This document shows positions 1-7,141 of a DNA stretch of 10,665 bases, piece after piece; position 1 is the stretch's first letter; each line of letters opens with the position of its first letter. This DNA comes from Campylobacterota bacterium (GTDB lineage Bacteria; Campylobacterota; Campylobacteria; Campylobacterales; Sulfurovaceae): NCBI GenBank assembly GCA_003646525.1, contig QMKU01000023.1, positions 1-10,665 of the forward strand, written 5' to 3'. The notes below the pieces were generated by a model. That model searched no databases. It worked only from the letters and a program-made list of their open reading frames with translations, and was not told where the DNA came from. The position numbers and the translations under genes were made by a program.

Positions 1-663
1 TGCCTGTATGCGCTTAAACACCATGCAGCAGATATAAAAACAGTTTATCTGGCAAAAAAAGGATTGCTTTCGCAACCTCTCTTTGACCAATATAAGCCGA
101 TGATTAAATTTTTGGAAGAGAAGTGGGCTCAGTCTATGAGCAAAGGTGGCAATCATCAGGGTATCTTGCTGGAGATAAATGACTTGAAACAAGATACTCT
201 TTCTCAGATCAAGAAGAGTGACTTTGTCGTAATACTCGATGGATTGACAGATACAGGCAATATTGGTGCGATCGTCAGAAGTGCCTATGCTTTGGGTGCT
301 GATGCCGTGATAGCGACAGGTGTGAGACAGCTAAACCTTGCAGCTATTACTCGTACAAGTTCAGGGTCTCTGCTGGATATGTCCTTCATGATTGCAGGGA
401 ATATATTGGATGTTCTCAATGAACTGCACCAACTAGGTTTTATCTCTTATGGTGCCTCTGCGGATGGTGAGTCGGTAGAGACCATGACTTTCGTGAACAA
501 AAGAGTTTTGGTTTTAGGTAGTGAAGGAGAAGGTTTGTCAAAAAAGGCTAAAACAAAGGTGAAAGAGATGGTTTCAATAGAGATGAAGCATCAGTTTGAT
601 TCTCTCAATGTCTCTGCAGCAGCTGCTATTTTAATACACAGGATGGGATATGCAATTAGATGA
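1..663 (+). CDS. rlmB: 23S rRNA (guanosine-2'-O-)-methyltransferase RlmB, 5'-truncated by window edge
   Basis: SPOUT-class (TrmH/SpoU) enzyme that uses S-adenosylmethionine to methylate a ribose 2'-OH in 23S rRNA; in E. coli the target is G2251. The reading frame is open to base 1, so the gene starts outside the window. The first visible residues (ALKHHAADIKTVYLAKKG) look like the N-terminal substrate-binding domain of RlmB, so a TTG at 64 is not the true start. All three SPOUT motifs are present: LDGLTDTGNIGAIVRSAYAL (about 238-297), LGSEGEGLS (about 514-540) and DSLNVSAAAA (about 598-627). They contain the conserved Asn/Arg, Glu and Ser/Asn residues and the part that forms the knotted cofactor site. 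The stop TGA at 661-663 lies inside the next gene, a 14-base overlap. A closely related TrmH-family tRNA methylase is possible, but the N-terminal domain favours RlmB. Confidence 0.9.
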   Translation, partial: CLYALKHHAADIKTVYLAKKGLLSQPLFDQYKPMIKFLEEKWAQSMSKGGNHQGILLEINDLKQDTLSQIKKSDFVVILDGLTDTGNIGAIVRSAYALGADAVIATGVRQLNLAAITRTSSGSLLDMSFMIAGNILDVLNELHQLGFISYGASADGESVETMTFVNKRVLVLGSEGEGLSKKAKTKVKEMVSIEMKHQFDSLNVSAAAAILIHRMGYAIR

Positions 664-1735
664 TTTGATCGAAGAGCAATCGATTACTAGCATTGCTAAA
701 AAAACGAATATTGCAGAAGAGGTAATCAAGAAACTTTTCAATAGAGAGTTTGAGACGATGAGACTTCCACAGGCAATGGGTGCCATAAGAATAATCGAAC
801 GAGAGTATCGAGTGAATCTAGATGATTTGCGTCAAGAGTGCCAGGCTCATTTTGAGGATCATATCTCCATGGAGAGTGGATTGGTCAAGAGCAGTCAGAT
901 CAAGAAAAAGAAGACAATATTTCCTAAACTTTTTACAGTATTGTTACTGATTTTATTTGTGTACAGTGCTTGGTATTTTTTTACTGGATACTATAAGCAA
1001 AAAGTCAGCCCCCTAGATCCACAGAGCGCAATATCTCTTATTGATACTCTTCTAGGAAAAGAGGATACAGCAACAAAAGAAATATCCGAGCAGCCTGCTG
1101 TACAAAAGAATCTGGAACAAATAGAGGCTCCCAAGAAGACAAACACCTCTGTAAAAATAGAAATCCCAGAGAAAAAAGAAGTCCAAGAGAGTATTGTCGA
1201 GAAGGTAGTAGCACTAGAGCCAAATGAGAGTGCTACCGAAAGTGTTGTTGAGAATACTACTGAGAGTGCTGATGGGAATGTTGCAAAGAGTACGGTCGTA
1301 GACAGCTTAGATGATAACAGCAATATCGCAGAAGCTATGTCTGCGGAGACTACAACAATAGAGACTCCCCTCATTGAACAGAGTGTAAGTTTGCAGGAAG
1401 CGGCAGAAGAGAATCTATCGGAAAATAGTGCAAGCACAGTAGAGACTCCTACTATTGTGTTGCGAGAGTCTATGGTGCTTTTGCCACAACAAGAGATGTG
1501 GTTTCGTTTGACGAATGAGAAGAACAAAAAGAAGAGACAGTTTAGGCGAAAATATCGCTACAAGATAGATTTAAAAGCAAACAGCTGGCTTTTTGCAACA
1601 GAAAATGCTCTATTTGCCTTTATGAATGATGATTTCTTTGAAGAGTTTGGTGGAGCAGGAAAGTTGTTTTTTCGGCTAGATCAACGGGGAGTTCATCAAC
1701 TCAGCGAAGATGAATACAGGGCGGCAACCAAGTAA
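650..1735 (+). CDS. RodZ-shaped membrane protein: N-terminal HTH, one transmembrane helix, periplasmic C-terminal domain
   Basis: 361 residues; no function I can name with certainty. Residues about 9-60 read as a small helix-turn-helix fold (SITSIAKKTNIAEEVIKKLF, then a helical tail). A basic patch at 85-89 precedes one membrane segment at about 93-113, giving N-in, C-out topology. Residues about 135-265 are a low-complexity linker rich in Glu, Ser, Thr and Val. A compact domain follows at about 268-360, with several aromatics and a basic cluster KNKKKRQFRRKYRYK. HTH, one membrane helix, linker and periplasmic domain is the layout of RodZ, the cell-shape partner of MreB, but the match is in layout only. 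ATG at 650 has an AGGA about 8 bases upstream and overlaps rlmB by 14 bases, so translation is probably coupled. A membrane protein at this place next to the rRNA methylase is, as I recall, conserved in Campylobacterota. Confidence 0.7.
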   Translation: MQLDDLIEEQSITSIAKKTNIAEEVIKKLFNREFETMRLPQAMGAIRIIEREYRVNLDDLRQECQAHFEDHISMESGLVKSSQIKKKKTIFPKLFTVLLLILFVYSAWYFFTGYYKQKVSPLDPQSAISLIDTLLGKEDTATKEISEQPAVQKNLEQIEAPKKTNTSVKIEIPEKKEVQESIVEKVVALEPNESATESVVENTTESADGNVAKSTVVDSLDDNSNIAEAMSAETTTIETPLIEQSVSLQEAAEENLSENSASTVETPTIVLRESMVLLPQQEMWFRLTNEKNKKKRQFRRKYRYKIDLKANSWLFATENALFAFMNDDFFEEFGGAGKLFFRLDQRGVHQLSEDEYRAATK

Positions 1736-1759
1736 ACAAGCAAGTCGGGAAGGAATAGA

Positions 1760-3004
1760 ATGTTTGATGAGATACAGTTTGAAAAGATAAATCGATTACC
1801 TAAGTATATTTTTGCAGAGATTAATGATCTCAAGATGGAGGCAAGGAGATCGGGTAAGGACATTATTGATTTTTCGATGGGAAACCCAGATGCGCCGACA
1901 CCCAAGCCGATCATAGACAAGCTATGCGAAACAGCGAGGAAGCCCAAAACTCATGGATATAGCGCCAGTAAGGGGATTTACAAATTAAGATTGGCAATGA
2001 GTAATTGGTACAAGCGAAAATATAATGTCGATCTAGATCCCAATACAGAAGTCGTTGCGACAATGGGAAGCAAAGAGGGCTATGTTCACCTTATCCAAGC
2101 AATCAGCAATCCAGGAGATGTAGCAATCGTGCCTGATCCTACTTATCCTATCCATTCGCAAGCTTTCGTCCTAGCAGGTGCCAATGTCGAAAAAATGGAA
2201 CTGATATTCGATGAAGATTCGTTCGAGGTTGATGAGGATCGCTTCTTGAAAGATGTGGTGTCAGCACTGGATAACTCTGTCCCCAAAGCAAAGTTCTTAA
2301 TCGTTAATTTCCCTCATAATCCTACAACAGCGACAGTCACACCTGCATTTTATGAACGGCTCGTAGCTTTGGCAAAAAAAGAACGGTTTTATATTATTTC
2401 AGATATTGCTTATGCAGATATTACTTTTGATGGATACCATACTCCCTCGATTATGTCAGTAGAAGGGGCGAAAGATGTGGCAGTAGAGAGTTACACACTC
2501 TCCAAGAGTTACAATATGGCAGGATGGCGCGTAGGATTTGTCGTAGGAAACCAAAAGATGATCGGTGCACTACAGAGTATTAAGTCTTGGCTTGATTATG
2601 GGATGTTTACACCCATACAAGTTGCTGCGACTGTGGCACTTGATGAGCACGGGGAGATTCCTGAGGCGCAGATCATTCCTCTCTATCGGAAGAGAAGAGA
2701 TGTGATGGTAGAAGCCTTCAGCAATGCTGGGTGGCCATTGGCGAAGCAGCATGCGAGCATGTTTATCTGGGGGAAAATTCCTGAGATTGCAAGAGAGATG
2801 GGTTCACTAGAATTTTCCAAGCAACTGCTGATCAAGGCGGATGTAGCAGTGAGTCCAGGAATTGGATTTGGGAAATATGGAGACAGCTATGTGCGTATTG
2901 CGTTGATAGAAAATGAAAATCGTATTCGACAGGCAGCGAGAAATATCAGAAAATTTCTTAAAGAGTTAGAAGTAGAAAAAATAAACAATAAAGAAGAAAC
3001 ATGA
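1760..3004 (+). CDS. alaC: PLP-dependent class I/II aminotransferase, AlaC-like (alanine/glutamate transaminase type)
   Basis: 414-residue fold-type I aminotransferase. The Schiff-base lysine is K249 in SYTLSKSYNMAGWRVGF. Other PLP-site residues seen are the GSKEG loop (103-107), N187 in NFPHNPTT, D215 and Y218 in IISDIAYAD, and R379 in YVRIAL, which should bind the substrate carboxylate. Stretches such as TLSKSYNMAGWR and FTPIQVAA closely resemble E. coli AlaC as I remember it, which makes alanine from pyruvate and glutamate. Campylobacterota homologues are also annotated as LL-diaminopimelate or aspartate aminotransferase, so the exact substrate is not settled by sequence. ATG at 1760 has a strong GGGAAGGA ribosome site. 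The stop overlaps the hom start by four bases (ATGA, 3001-3004), which implies shared transcription and coupled translation with the aspartate-family pathway. Confidence 0.88.
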   Translation: MFDEIQFEKINRLPKYIFAEINDLKMEARRSGKDIIDFSMGNPDAPTPKPIIDKLCETARKPKTHGYSASKGIYKLRLAMSNWYKRKYNVDLDPNTEVVATMGSKEGYVHLIQAISNPGDVAIVPDPTYPIHSQAFVLAGANVEKMELIFDEDSFEVDEDRFLKDVVSALDNSVPKAKFLIVNFPHNPTTATVTPAFYERLVALAKKERFYIISDIAYADITFDGYHTPSIMSVEGAKDVAVESYTLSKSYNMAGWRVGFVVGNQKMIGALQSIKSWLDYGMFTPIQVAATVALDEHGEIPEAQIIPLYRKRRDVMVEAFSNAGWPLAKQHASMFIWGKIPEIAREMGSLEFSKQLLIKADVAVSPGIGFGKYGDSYVRIALIENENRIRQAARNIRKFLKELEVEKINNKEET

Positions 3005-4263
3005 TCAATGTGGGCATATTGGGTGTTGGAACAGTCGGAAGCAGTGTCGCCAGAATACTTGAAGAGAATAGTGATATCATTGAAGCAAGAGCTGGTGAGA
3101 AAATCGTTGTCAAAACAGGTGTGGTCAAAAACCTTTCCAAGGAACGGGATCTCTCTATCCCATTAAGTGACGATCCTTTAGCGGTGATTGATGATCCAGA
3201 GATCGATATTGTTGTTGAGTTAATGGGGGGCATTGAAGAGCCCTACGAGCTGGTCAAAAGAGCACTCAAAAATGGTAAATCTGTGGTCACGGCAAATAAA
3301 GCACTACTAGCATACCATCGCTATGAACTTCAGGAGCTTGCAGGAAATATCCCCTTTATGTATGAGGCAAGTACAGCGGGTGGGATTCCTATTATTGGTG
3401 CGATGAGGAATGGTTTGTCTGCCAACCATATCGAATCTATCAAGGGGATTATGAACGGAACTTGTAATTACATGCTCACCAAGATGATCAATGAAGGTGC
3501 CGATTATGATGATATACTCAGAGAGGCGCAAGATTTGGGCTATGCTGAGGCAGATCCGACCTTCGATGTGGGGGGATTTGATGCAGCACACAAACTACTC
3601 ATTCTTGCATCGATCGCATATGGTATCGATGCAAAGCCTGAAGATATTGTGATCGAGGGAATCGAAAATATCACACAAACGGATGTGACATTCGCCAAAG
3701 AGTTTGGCTATGAGATAAAGCTACTAGGTATTGCCAAGAAGACAGATCGGGGCGTAGAGCTCAGAGTACATGCGACGATGATTCCGAGTGGAAGCATGAT
3801 CGCAAAAGTAGATGGTGTTATGAACGCGGTTACTGTAGTTGGTGATAGAGTTGGCGAGACGATGTATTATGGTGCTGGTGCTGGTGGTGATGCGACGGCT
3901 TCTGCTGTGATCGCTGATATCATAGACATCGTCAGGGGTAATCATGGTCCGATGTTAGGATACAAAAAAGGTCTGGAGAGTGGATTGAAACTTTTGCATA
4001 AAGATGAGATCGTCTCCCAATACTACCTTAGACTTGAAGTCAACGATCAGAGTGGCGTACTTGCCACGATTGCTTCCACTCTGGGTCGATTTGGGATCTC
4101 TATTGAGTCTATGCTTCAAAAGCCAACCCACGACGAAGAGAGAGCCAAACTCCTATTTACGACACACCAATGCCTAGAGGTCAAGATGCAAGACGCGATC
4201 AATGCCCTCTCTGAACTTGACGATGTACACGGAGAGATAGCGATGATGAGAATAGAAAAGTAA
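3001..4263 (+). CDS. hom: Homoserine dehydrogenase with C-terminal ACT domain
   Basis: Reduces aspartate semialdehyde to homoserine with NAD(P)H, the branch point to threonine and methionine, in the cytoplasm. The 420 residues hold a Rossmann nucleotide-binding loop GILGVGTVGSS (5-15), TANKALLA with catalytic-type K100, and the substrate domain GIMNGTCNYML and GYAEADPTFDVGGFDAAHKL. E183, D194 and K198 in that block keep the same spacing as the active-site Glu, Asp and Lys of yeast Hom6. The C-terminal part from about 340 (YYLRLEVNDQSGVLATIAST) is an ACT domain, which in this family mediates feedback inhibition, usually by threonine. Length is typical of the ACT-containing bacterial form. It is translationally coupled to the aminotransferase through ATGA and is followed after 9 bases by yajQ. 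No truncation or missing key residue is seen. Confidence 0.96.
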   Translation: MINVGILGVGTVGSSVARILEENSDIIEARAGEKIVVKTGVVKNLSKERDLSIPLSDDPLAVIDDPEIDIVVELMGGIEEPYELVKRALKNGKSVVTANKALLAYHRYELQELAGNIPFMYEASTAGGIPIIGAMRNGLSANHIESIKGIMNGTCNYMLTKMINEGADYDDILREAQDLGYAEADPTFDVGGFDAAHKLLILASIAYGIDAKPEDIVIEGIENITQTDVTFAKEFGYEIKLLGIAKKTDRGVELRVHATMIPSGSMIAKVDGVMNAVTVVGDRVGETMYYGAGAGGDATASAVIADIIDIVRGNHGPMLGYKKGLESGLKLLHKDEIVSQYYLRLEVNDQSGVLATIASTLGRFGISIESMLQKPTHDEERAKLLFTTHQCLEVKMQDAINALSELDDVHGEIAMMRIEK

Positions 4264-4272
4264 GGAGACGAG

Positions 4273-4770
4273 ATGGCAAAAGATCACTATTTTGATATTA
4301 CGGCAAAGTTGGATATGATGGAGCTGAAAAATGCTTTGATTATGGCAGAAAAAGAGGTGGCGACGCGTTTTGATTTCAAAGGATTGGTGGCAGAGTTCAA
4401 CCTCAATGAACAGGCAAAAACACTTAGTGTAAGCTCTTCAAGTGATAGCAAAATCGATGCGCTCAAAGATATTTTGATCTCTAAATTGATCAAGAGAGGC
4501 ATTGCTGGAAAAGCTCTCGAAGAGGTCAAAACCGAAGGTATCAGTGGCGGTAATACCAAAGTGATTTATCGTATTGTTGATACGATCGATAAAGATGAAG
4601 CAAAAGAGATCGTCAAAGCGATCAAGGCGATGAAGATCAAAGTCACACCTTCTATTCAGGGAGACGAAGTGCGTGTCTCTGGAAAAAAGATCGATGATCT
4701 TCAATCCGTGATGGCAGAAGTCAAAACACTTGATCTCAAGGCACCACTAGTTTTTGGTAACTTCAAGTAA
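4273..4770 (+). CDS. yajQ: YajQ family (UPF0234) nucleotide-binding protein
   Basis: 165-residue cytoplasmic protein of the YajQ family. Family hallmarks are the N-terminal YFDITAKLDMMELKNAL, the RFDFKG motif (32-37), a central GISGGNTKVIYRIV, the IQGDEVRVSGKKIDDLQ segment (128-144) and an end in PLVFGNFK. The known fold is two ferredoxin-like (RNP-type) domains. Members bind nucleotides or RNA, and homologues in Xanthomonas and Pseudomonas were reported to bind cyclic di-GMP and influence transcription; whether this one does is unknown. ATG at 4273 has a GGAG ribosome site, 9 bases after hom, so it is probably the last gene of this operon. Its stop codon is also the first part of the left copy of the 39-base repeat, so the accessory segment begins directly at its 3' end. 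Confidence 0.93.
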   Translation: MAKDHYFDITAKLDMMELKNALIMAEKEVATRFDFKGLVAEFNLNEQAKTLSVSSSSDSKIDALKDILISKLIKRGIAGKALEEVKTEGISGGNTKVIYRIVDTIDKDEAKEIVKAIKAMKIKVTPSIQGDEVRVSGKKIDDLQSVMAEVKTLDLKAPLVFGNFK

Positions 4771-4807
4771 AGTTAAATATTCAGGAGCAGGGACTTTAGT
4801 CCCGTTT
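4769..4807 (+). repeat. Left copy of 39-base direct repeat (half of a REP-like palindrome)
   Basis: Matches 10291-10329 in the same orientation with one difference in 39 bases (C at 4782, T at 10304). It starts within the yajQ stop codon and ends just before the accessory genes. Bases 4784-4803 equal the left half of the palindrome at 10306-10352, including the inner inverted repeat GGGACT-tt-AGTCCC. The right half is absent here. The 3' end of the minus-strand CYTH-like gene runs into it. Confidence 0.95.
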
Positions 4808-5647
4808 CATATGGTTGGTATTTCTAAAAAATGAGGAGAATAGAGCAAATATTATCAATAAGCCTAATGCACCAAAACCTAATGCATATAGTAAATTAAC
4901 CAAGTATGGATATCTAAGAATCCAATAAAACAGATCAACATTTTTTTTCATCTGCTCAAACACCAAAGCATATTCTGTATCTTTTATATTTGCATCCTTG
5001 GTGCCTACTATCTCTTTCAGGTCATCAACTATAGCTCTATTTTTTGTAATTATTTCTAGCATTATAAATTCTATTTCACTCTCAAGTGCTGAAACTCTCA
5101 TTTGATTAATAGCTATTCTTCCAGTATTAGTATTGGTTATATTGTGCTCAAAACTATGTTTGATTTTGGAGATTCTAACTATCTCTTTAAGCCTCATTGG
5201 ATATTTAAGACCGTCACTTTTAAGTTTATTCAAAAAACCTTCTCGCTCTTTGCGTTTAACTAGGCTTAAAAGTTGGTGTTTTTCTTCAAAAGATTTTACA
5301 CTGTTGTAGTGCTTTACAGGATAGACAAAAGAAGCATTGTTGTCATATGAATACTCTACGGTTTTATGATATTTAACTCTCTTTTTCTTTTTGGTAAGAT
5401 ACTCAAGTGCCTTAAACCGAATAGAGCCATTTTGCTTCAAATACAAAAGCTCTGGAGTGTCAAAATAAATTTCTAAAATCTTATCATCACTCTCTTTGAT
5501 TTTATAGCCATTTGTTAGTAAATATCGTTTGACAATTTTTTTTACTTGCAAGAGATCTTTTTCTACAATTAAAAACTTGTGTGCAGTAGCATTCAAATGA
5601 TTAGCTACGAGGAGTAAAAACAGAAATAGCAATAACTTATTGTTCAT
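4796..5647 (-). CDS. Exported membrane-tethered protein with CYTH/triphosphate-tunnel-like fold
   Basis: Not a family I can name firmly. ATG at 5647 is preferred over ATG at 5668 because AAGG lies about 9 bases upstream and the product (283 residues) opens with a clean signal peptide, MNNKLLLFLFLLLVANHLNATA, with cleavage likely near residue 22. The mature part shows CYTH features in order: HKFLIVEKD (23-31; compare the usual ERKFLV strand), IYFDTPELL (60-68), an SIRFKALE strand with R77, basic strands at about 86-95, VRISKIKH, and ALESEIEFIMLEI with E191, E193 and E198. A transmembrane helix at about 249-272 and a short basic tail follow, so the domain should lie in the periplasm. The N-terminal Glu pair that usually binds metal in CYTH enzymes is not present. 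It is the last gene of the minus-strand operon, 60 bases after the DUF4956 gene. Its final residues KRD and stop are encoded by the 39-base repeat. Confidence 0.6.
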   Translation of the reverse strand: MNNKLLLFLFLLLVANHLNATAHKFLIVEKDLLQVKKIVKRYLLTNGYKIKESDDKILEIYFDTPELLYLKQNGSIRFKALEYLTKKKKRVKYHKTVEYSYDNNASFVYPVKHYNSVKSFEEKHQLLSLVKRKEREGFLNKLKSDGLKYPMRLKEIVRISKIKHSFEHNITNTNTGRIAINQMRVSALESEIEFIMLEIITKNRAIVDDLKEIVGTKDANIKDTEYALVFEQMKKNVDLFYWILRYPYLVNLLYALGFGALGLLIIFALFSSFFRNTNHMKRD

Positions 5648-5707
5648 TTTTGTGTTTACCTTGTGCATTCAAAAAAGTTATAAAAACAATTAAAGTCAGT
5701 CTCCTAA

Positions 5708-6403
5708 TCATACTTGTGCCAAGTCACCAGAGTAAGTAATAAGAGTTGCTTTTAATATTTTATTATCATTGTGTAGTCTGTTGATAAAAGATGTATCATC
5801 ACCTTTCAGTCTCACCTCTGCCGTGATCTCTTCATACTGAGGAGTAACTGTTTTTGACTTTAGCATAAATCGCTCTACTGAATTTCTAATCTCTTTGACT
5901 ACAGGAGCTGCATCTGTTGCTGTCGGTACTTGGAGTACGAGCAAGTATGGCTGCTCCTCTTCTGGCTTGCGTGTCATAAATAGTAATACCATAGTCATAA
6001 CGATAGAACCGATTATAGAGATATTAAAATATCCCACACCGTTAGCAATACCAACTGTTATAGCCCAAAATATAAATACAAGATCTACTGGATCCTTGAT
6101 AGGCGTACGAAAGCGAACGATAGAGAGTGCACCAACCATCCCTAGTGAAAGAACAAGATTTCCACTAATAGTCATAATAATAAGGGTGATTACCATAGTA
6201 ATGGCTATCAGCGAGACATTGAAGCTTCTCTGATATAGTACTCCCTGAAATGTTTTTTTATATACATAAAATATAAATAAACCAACTACAAATGAAACGC
6301 CAAGATTTATAATAATCTCTATTGCGCTAAAGCGTTCCATTCCACTTTGCATCGCTACAAAACTCTTACTAAAAACATCACCCATTGTAATTTGATCTAC
6401 CAT
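5708..6403 (-). CDS. DUF4956 family integral membrane protein
   Basis: 231 residues. The core GALSIVRFRTPIKDPVDLVF (91-110) followed by FWAITVGIANGVGYF is the signature I associate with DUF4956, a family found beside VTC-domain and CotH genes. Hydrophobic segments are at about 28-48, 61-80, 82-96, 107-123 and 125-144. The basic loops YKK (48-50) and RFRTPIK (97-103) and the RK at 145-146 fit five helices with the N terminus outside and the soluble domain (about 150-231) in the cytoplasm by the positive-inside rule. That domain looks alpha/beta, possibly ferredoxin-like. ATG at 6403 has a strong AAGGAG site; the VTC gene ends 24 bases upstream. Its biochemical role is unknown. A membrane partner or channel for the polymer made by the VTC protein is an inference from gene context. 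Confidence 0.85.
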   Translation of the reverse strand: MVDQITMGDVFSKSFVAMQSGMERFSAIEIIINLGVSFVVGLFIFYVYKKTFQGVLYQRSFNVSLIAITMVITLIIMTISGNLVLSLGMVGALSIVRFRTPIKDPVDLVFIFWAITVGIANGVGYFNISIIGSIVMTMVLLFMTRKPEEEQPYLLVLQVPTATDAAPVVKEIRNSVERFMLKSKTVTPQYEEITAEVRLKGDDTSFINRLHNDNKILKATLITYSGDLAQV

Positions 6404-6427
6404 TTGATCTCCTTTTTATTTTTGATC

Positions 6428-7141
6428 TTAATTATCTTCCCATTTTTCAACTTTAAAAAAGCGTCTTCCCAAAGTATATTTACTTATTGCCATTCGTTCA
6501 CACGCATCAAGTTGCAGTGTTCTGTGTATGTACTCAGGCAGAGCTGTTTCGTATTTTATTTCCATTATCTGTTTTCCTTCTAAAATGACTGGAATGGTAT
6601 GTAAATTATTGCTAAATATATCATAGTCCGTGTTGCATGAATGCAGATCTTTATCGAAAGTTATTCTTAAATTAAAAAAGTCAAACATAAAAGCATCCCG
6701 AGTATAATCGATAATAACCTTTGGCTTGTACTGTTTCTCGGTAAACTTTTTATAAATCTTATTCAATATAGGATTATTATAGGTCAAGAGTTCGCCATAA
6801 TCCCCATCTATTATTTTATAGGCACTCTCCTTTGAGATGGTGGCTGTCTCTTTGTAGATTTGATTGTTCGCCTTATTTTTGATCTCAAACTTTACACTCT
6901 TGGTTGCCAAGTCATAGATGCGCATGCGATACTTTGCTCTGAACATATCACCAGATTGCTTCTCATAAAGGCACTCATCGTCAAACGAATCAAAATAAAG
7001 ACTTCGTATGAAATAGCCCTCTCTTGGCTTAGAAAAATCATCAGACTTAAGTACATGCACAAGCTTGTTTACCATAGCTTGATACTCCAAATTAGATATA
7101 TAATACTTTAACTCATTTCGTTTGATATGCAGGTTACTCAT
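6428..7141 (-). CDS. VTC domain protein, polyphosphate polymerase-like
   Basis: 237 residues, a stand-alone VTC domain (triphosphate-tunnel superfamily) without SPX or membrane segments. In yeast Vtc4 this domain polymerises ATP gamma-phosphate into polyphosphate. Tunnel-type residues are all visible: IRSLYFDSFDDECLYEK (45-61), FRAKYRMRIYD (67-77, three Arg and one Lys), VKFEIKNK (83-90), IDYTRDAF with R148, LRITFDKDL (158-166), IMEIKYE with E194 and K196, and ISKYTLGRRF (219-228). This fits an intact active site. With no signal peptide it should be cytoplasmic or attached through the DUF4956 partner. The ATG is inside the end of cotH (ATGAGTAA, 8-base overlap, 7134-7141), with AGAGG upstream within cotH, so the two are probably translationally coupled. 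An inositol-phosphate-regulating SPX domain, normal in eukaryotes, is absent as in other bacterial forms. Polymerase activity on this protein is inferred. Confidence 0.88.
   Translation of the reverse strand: MSNLHIKRNELKYYISNLEYQAMVNKLVHVLKSDDFSKPREGYFIRSLYFDSFDDECLYEKQSGDMFRAKYRMRIYDLATKSVKFEIKNKANNQIYKETATISKESAYKIIDGDYGELLTYNNPILNKIYKKFTEKQYKPKVIIDYTRDAFMFDFFNLRITFDKDLHSCNTDYDIFSNNLHTIPVILEGKQIMEIKYETALPEYIHRTLQLDACERMAISKYTLGRRFFKVEKWEDN

Noticed and set aside
64..663. rlmB starting at the TTG at 64
   Set aside because: The frame continues upstream to base 1 and encodes recognisable RlmB N-terminal-domain sequence, so the gene is simply cut by the window edge.
991..1527. 178-codon open frame on the minus strand inside the RodZ-shaped gene
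   Set aside because: Its product is low-complexity Ser/Thr/Val, the mirror of the acidic linker encoded on the plus strand. It has no recognisable domain and lies wholly within a gene fixed by its overlap with rlmB.
5895..6233. 112-codon plus-strand open frame opposite the DUF4956 gene
   Set aside because: Ile/Thr-rich antisense shadow of membrane-helix codons; the DUF4956 signature is on the other strand.
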